A program made the position numbers and the translations under genes. A stretch of 64,000 bases of DNA, taken from contig NZ_LIXI01000001.1 of NCBI RefSeq assembly GCF_001905595.1, forward strand, positions 806,001 through 870,000. The letters are read 5' to 3'. The notes under the pieces were generated by a model. That model did not search any database. It worked only from the letters and a program-made list of their open reading frames with translations, and had not been told where the DNA came from. The DNA is from Streptomyces sp. CB00316 (lineage in GTDB: Bacteria; Actinomycetota; Actinomycetes; Streptomycetales; Streptomycetaceae). This document shows, piece by piece, positions 61,800 through 64,000 of this stretch; positions within the stretch are counted from its first letter, which is position 1, and every line of letters begins with the position of its first letter.

Positions 61800-63392
61800 T
61801 CAGCGGCACCTGCGCCCGTCGTTGATGCACCGCACCATCTTCTTCATCAGCTGCTTGTCGAAGACGTTGATGAAGTCGCCGTGGTCGGTGATCGGCTTGT
61901 GCAGCTGCTCGGGGAAGGAGTCGACGGCGAACCCCGGCCCCGGCGGCACGTCGTACACGATCCGCTGGACGAGCTGCGGAACCGCCCGGAACCCGTTCGG
62001 GCAACGCCCGTCGGCCTGCGCGAACGCCACATGGGTGCGGTGGTTGGCGCTGTCGGTGTTCTGCCCGTCCCAGCAGTTCTGGAAGGCGAACGTACGGACC
62101 ACCTGACTGCCCTCGGGGCAGATCGGGTACTTGTCCTTCAGCTGGCGGTCCTCGAAGCCGGTGCAGCTCCAGGAGGCGTTGGCGTTGGCGTCGCCGTTGG
62201 TGAACGCCTTGGCGTCCCCGGTGATGATCCGCAGGAAGCGCGGCATGGCCGTGACCCTGCTGACGGGGGAGCCGACGAACTTCAGGGTCACCTGGGACGG
62301 CGTCTGGATCTCGCCGACGTTCTGGTCCTTGCCCCCGCCGTCGGCGTCCACGTCGGCCTCGTCCTGCCCGTTCTGCAGGCGCAGTACGGGCCAGTAGTAG
62401 GTCGACCGGTCGCCCTGGTTGCGGCAGGTGGTGGCGCCGTTCGCCAGGTCGTCGTCGCCGGCGAAGGCGTCGTTGGCCTGGTTGCCGATGTAATCGTGCA
62501 TGTGGTGCGCGCCGTTGCTCACGCCGGGCGCGACGATGACGTTGTCCGGGTTGAACTTCCCGTTCTCGTTACGGCCGCAGTCCGTGATGAAGGTGCCGCG
62601 GGAGGCGCCGCGGCGCTGTCGGGGGCGCTGGACATTGGGCTGGACGGACTGGATGTCGACAAAATCGGACTGCTCGGGCCCGTTGCCGCCCTGACCGCCC
62701 TGACCCTGACCCGGGTCCTGACCGTTGCCCTGGTCATCGCCCTGGCCTTGGTCATCGCCTTGGCCCTGGTCGTCGCCCTGGCCTTGGTTCTGGCCCTGGT
62801 CCTGCCCCTGGCCGTCGTCCTGGCCGCCGTCGCCGTTACCGCCAGTGTCGCCGTTACCGCCGTCACCCGTCGCGCCCCCGGGGTTGCCGGAGGCGCTGTC
62901 GTCGGCGCGCAGGCTGCACCCGGCGAGACCTTCGATCCCCGCGGGCCGCTCTCCGACGCGGCTGATGGCAATGGCGATGCGGTCGAGACTCGCCGTCCGC
63001 TTGTTCCGCAACGGGCCGAGCACGGCGTTCTCGGCGAGCCCGGGATCCCGGGATATCTGCTCCTTCCGGTCGGCGAACTGCCGGTAGGCATCGGTGATCT
63101 GGGTATCCATCGCGGCGAGTTCGCGGTCGACCTCGGGGCGGGCCTGCTCGGGCACGTCGGGCAGTTCGTTACCGGCATCGGGGCAGTCGATGGTGGACAT
63201 CTGGCGGCCCGTGTTCTGGGCCCGGGTGGTGGGCGGCGATCCGGACGGCCCTTCCCCCGCGGAGGCGTAGACATTGACCGCCACCAGCCCGCCCCCGCCC
63301 AGGATCAGGGCGGCGGAGGCGGCTATGGCCCGGTTGGCCAGGCTTGAGCGTTTCTTGCGGGACGTACGGGGTGTACGTGCTGTGCGTCGCAT
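61800..63392 (-). CDS. secreted DUF1996-domain protein
   Basis: A 530-residue secreted protein. A basic lead and a hydrophobic segment (about residues 20-43) form a signal or anchor. A helical region with several Cys and then a Gly/Asp/Gln-rich linker (about 185-245, repeated GDDQGQ units) precede the DUF1996 domain (about 265-530). The latter has [37 protein letters not shown] and QNCWDGQ, as in fungal and actinobacterial secreted members, some annotated near lectin or cellulase genes. The enzymatic role is unknown. GAGGAG lies 5-6 nt before ATG 63392. Confidence 0.85.
   Translation of the reverse strand: MRRTARTPRTSRKKRSSLANRAIAASAALILGGGGLVAVNVYASAGEGPSGSPPTTRAQNTGRQMSTIDCPDAGNELPDVPEQARPEVDRELAAMDTQITDAYRQFADRKEQISRDPGLAENAVLGPLRNKRTASLDRIAIAISRVGERPAGIEGLAGCSLRADDSASGNPGGATGDGGNGDTGGNGDGGQDDGQGQDQGQNQGQGDDQGQGDDQGQGDDQGNGQDPGQGQGGQGGNGPEQSDFVDIQSVQPNVQRPRQRRGASRGTFITDCGRNENGKFNPDNVIVAPGVSNGAHHMHDYIGNQANDAFAGDDDLANGATTCRNQGDRSTYYWPVLRLQNGQDEADVDADGGGKDQNVGEIQTPSQVTLKFVGSPVSRVTAMPRFLRIITGDAKAFTNGDANANASWSCTGFEDRQLKDKYPICPEGSQVVRTFAFQNCWDGQNTDSANHRTHVAFAQADGRCPNGFRAVPQLVQRIVYDVPPGPGFAVDSFPEQLHKPITDHGDFINVFDKQLMKKMVRCINDGRRCR
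62690..62860. repeat. low-complexity in-frame tandem repeat coding the Gly/Asp/Gln linker
   Basis: CCCTGGTCATCGCC-like units repeat with 18-bp periodicity (six codons, giving GDDQGQ) inside the DUF1996 gene. The repeat preserves frame and is prone to length change. Confidence 0.75.
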
Positions 63393-63549
63393 GGGACTCC
63401 TCTGCTTCGAGGGAGAAGCGTGACGTCCCATACGCGCGGCCCCTGCGCCCTGTTCAGCCCCCCGGCCGATTCGTGCGAAGCTCCAGCCGAAAAGCGGCCC
63501 GAATGCCCAACTGCTGTGCACAGGAGGTCAATACGGCAGGATTCGGCGC

Positions 63550-64000
63550 TCAGCCGTGGTCCAGATAGGCCAGCACCGCCAGCACACGGCGGTTGTCGTC
63601 GTCCGAGGGCGGCAGGCCGAGCTTCCCGAAGATGTTCGAGGTGTGCTTGGCGATCGCCCGCTCCGTGATCACCAGCTGGGCGGCGATCGCCGTGTTGGAC
63701 CGGCCCTGGGCCACCAGCTCCATCACCTCCCGCTCGCGCGGCGTGAGGCCACCCATCGGCTTGTCCTGCGAACGGCGGGACAGGAGCTGGGAGATCACCT
63801 GCGGGTCCATCGCCGTGCCGCCCGCCGCCACCCGCCGTACGGCGTCGATGAACTGGTCGGCGTCGAAGACCCGGTCCTTCAGCAGATAGCCGATGCCCCC
63901 GTTGCCGTCGGCCAGCAACTCCCGGGCGTACAACTGCTCCACGTGCTGGGAGAGCACCAGCACCGGCAGCCCCGGCCGCGCCCGCCGGGCGGCCAGGGCG
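63550..64000 (-). CDS. NarL/LuxR-type response regulator, C-terminal part (runs off window)
   Basis: The last 150 residues of a two-component response regulator. The end of the receiver domain shows VLVLSQHVEQLYARELL and GIGYLLKDRV with the conserved Lys. The LuxR-type DNA-binding domain reads LTPREREVMELVAQGRSNTA and IAKHTSNIFGKLGLPP. The N-terminal phosphoacceptor Asp lies beyond the window, so the sensor kinase and targets cannot be judged. It stops 158 bp from the start of the DUF1996 gene, on the same strand and upstream of it. Confidence 0.92.
   Translation of the reverse strand, partial: ALAARRARPGLPVLVLSQHVEQLYARELLADGNGGIGYLLKDRVFDADQFIDAVRRVAAGGTAMDPQVISQLLSRRSQDKPMGGLTPREREVMELVAQGRSNTAIAAQLVITERAIAKHTSNIFGKLGLPPSDDDNRRVLAVLAYLDHG

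Noticed and set aside
62690..62860. Short regular repeats considered as a CRISPR array
   Set aside because: The 18-bp units are directly adjacent, keep a reading frame and have no unique spacers; no cas genes are in the window.
61881..63347. Long plus-strand open frame opposite the DUF1996 gene
   Set aside because: Its Val/Leu/Ala/Gly repeats mirror the GDDQGQ repeat on the other strand; the minus-strand gene has a signal segment, a ribosome site and a recognisable domain.

Overview
The window is high-GC actinobacterial chromosome, almost certainly Streptomyces. Nearly every third codon position is G or C, many genes start with GTG, and TANNNT boxes often lie 6-7 nt ahead of a start codon, as in leaderless mRNAs. 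The block panB, nadE, glnA2-like, glnE, malR/malEFG, alpha-glucosidase, alpha-amylase and pullulanase is, from memory, the conserved order of the Streptomyces core chromosome (S. coelicolor SCO2226 to SCO2256 neighbourhood); I could not align it. I see no rRNA, tRNA, IS element or CRISPR array.

Layout. 1-7.2 kb: housekeeping and small-molecule genes (oxidoreductase fragment, Bcr/CflA exporter, secreted beta-propeller-like protein, Rsm22-like protein, dimethylargininase with a divergent TetR, prim-pol-like protein). 7.2-11.6 kb: a lipoprotein, then a scar where a polyketide synthase fragment abuts the tail of a sortase-anchored surface protein, then a PhzF protein, heme oxygenase behind an iron box, and methionine aminopeptidase. 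11.6-16.3 kb: an MFS exporter, an F420-dependent NADP reductase, two membrane proteins and an M50 protease. 16.4-21.7 kb: a large SARP-ATPase-TPR regulator convergent with a DrrAB-like efflux ABC pair whose upstream region carries three heptamers at 11-bp spacing, the layout expected of SARP sites. 21.8-27.8 kb: panB, a decayed MFS gene that keeps an intact operator-promoter, a VanJ-like phosphatase-fold membrane protein, an AraJ-type exporter and nadE.

27.8-32.1 kb: a probable copper or redox-metal block on the minus strand, with a Tat-exported multicopper oxidase, a His/Met-rich DUF6153 protein, a CBS protein, and a DUF305-DUF3105 pair. 32.3-38.7 kb: a GlnA2-type glutamine synthetase paralogue, a PrmC-like methyltransferase, a flavin/PLP-oxidase-fold protein and glnE.

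39.8-54.9 kb: a maltodextrin/starch regulon. malR diverges from malE-malF-malG-alpha-glucosidase, which ends in a second, closely related LacI regulator. A secreted alpha-amylase with a starch-binding domain and a giant secreted amylase-pullulanase follow. CTTGC/GCAAG operators recur at both promoter regions. The secreted enzymes would release maltodextrins, MalEFG imports them and the intracellular GH13 enzyme hydrolyses them. Strong hairpin terminators separate the units.

55-64 kb: an AfsR-like ATPase without an output domain, a DUF2470 protein, an operon of metal-dependent hydrolase (broken by a frameshift and a stop), ferredoxin-type reductase and TetR repressor behind a TetR-like operator, a methyltransferase, a lipoprotein, a DUF1996 secreted protein and the C-terminal part of a NarL-type response regulator.

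No wholly new system is certain. The best leads are the SARP heptamers next to the SARP gene, the duplicated LacI regulators with near-identical reading heads, the orphan operator in front of the dead MFS gene, the heme-uptake/PKS scar, and the DUF3105-DUF305-DUF6153-oxidase metal block.
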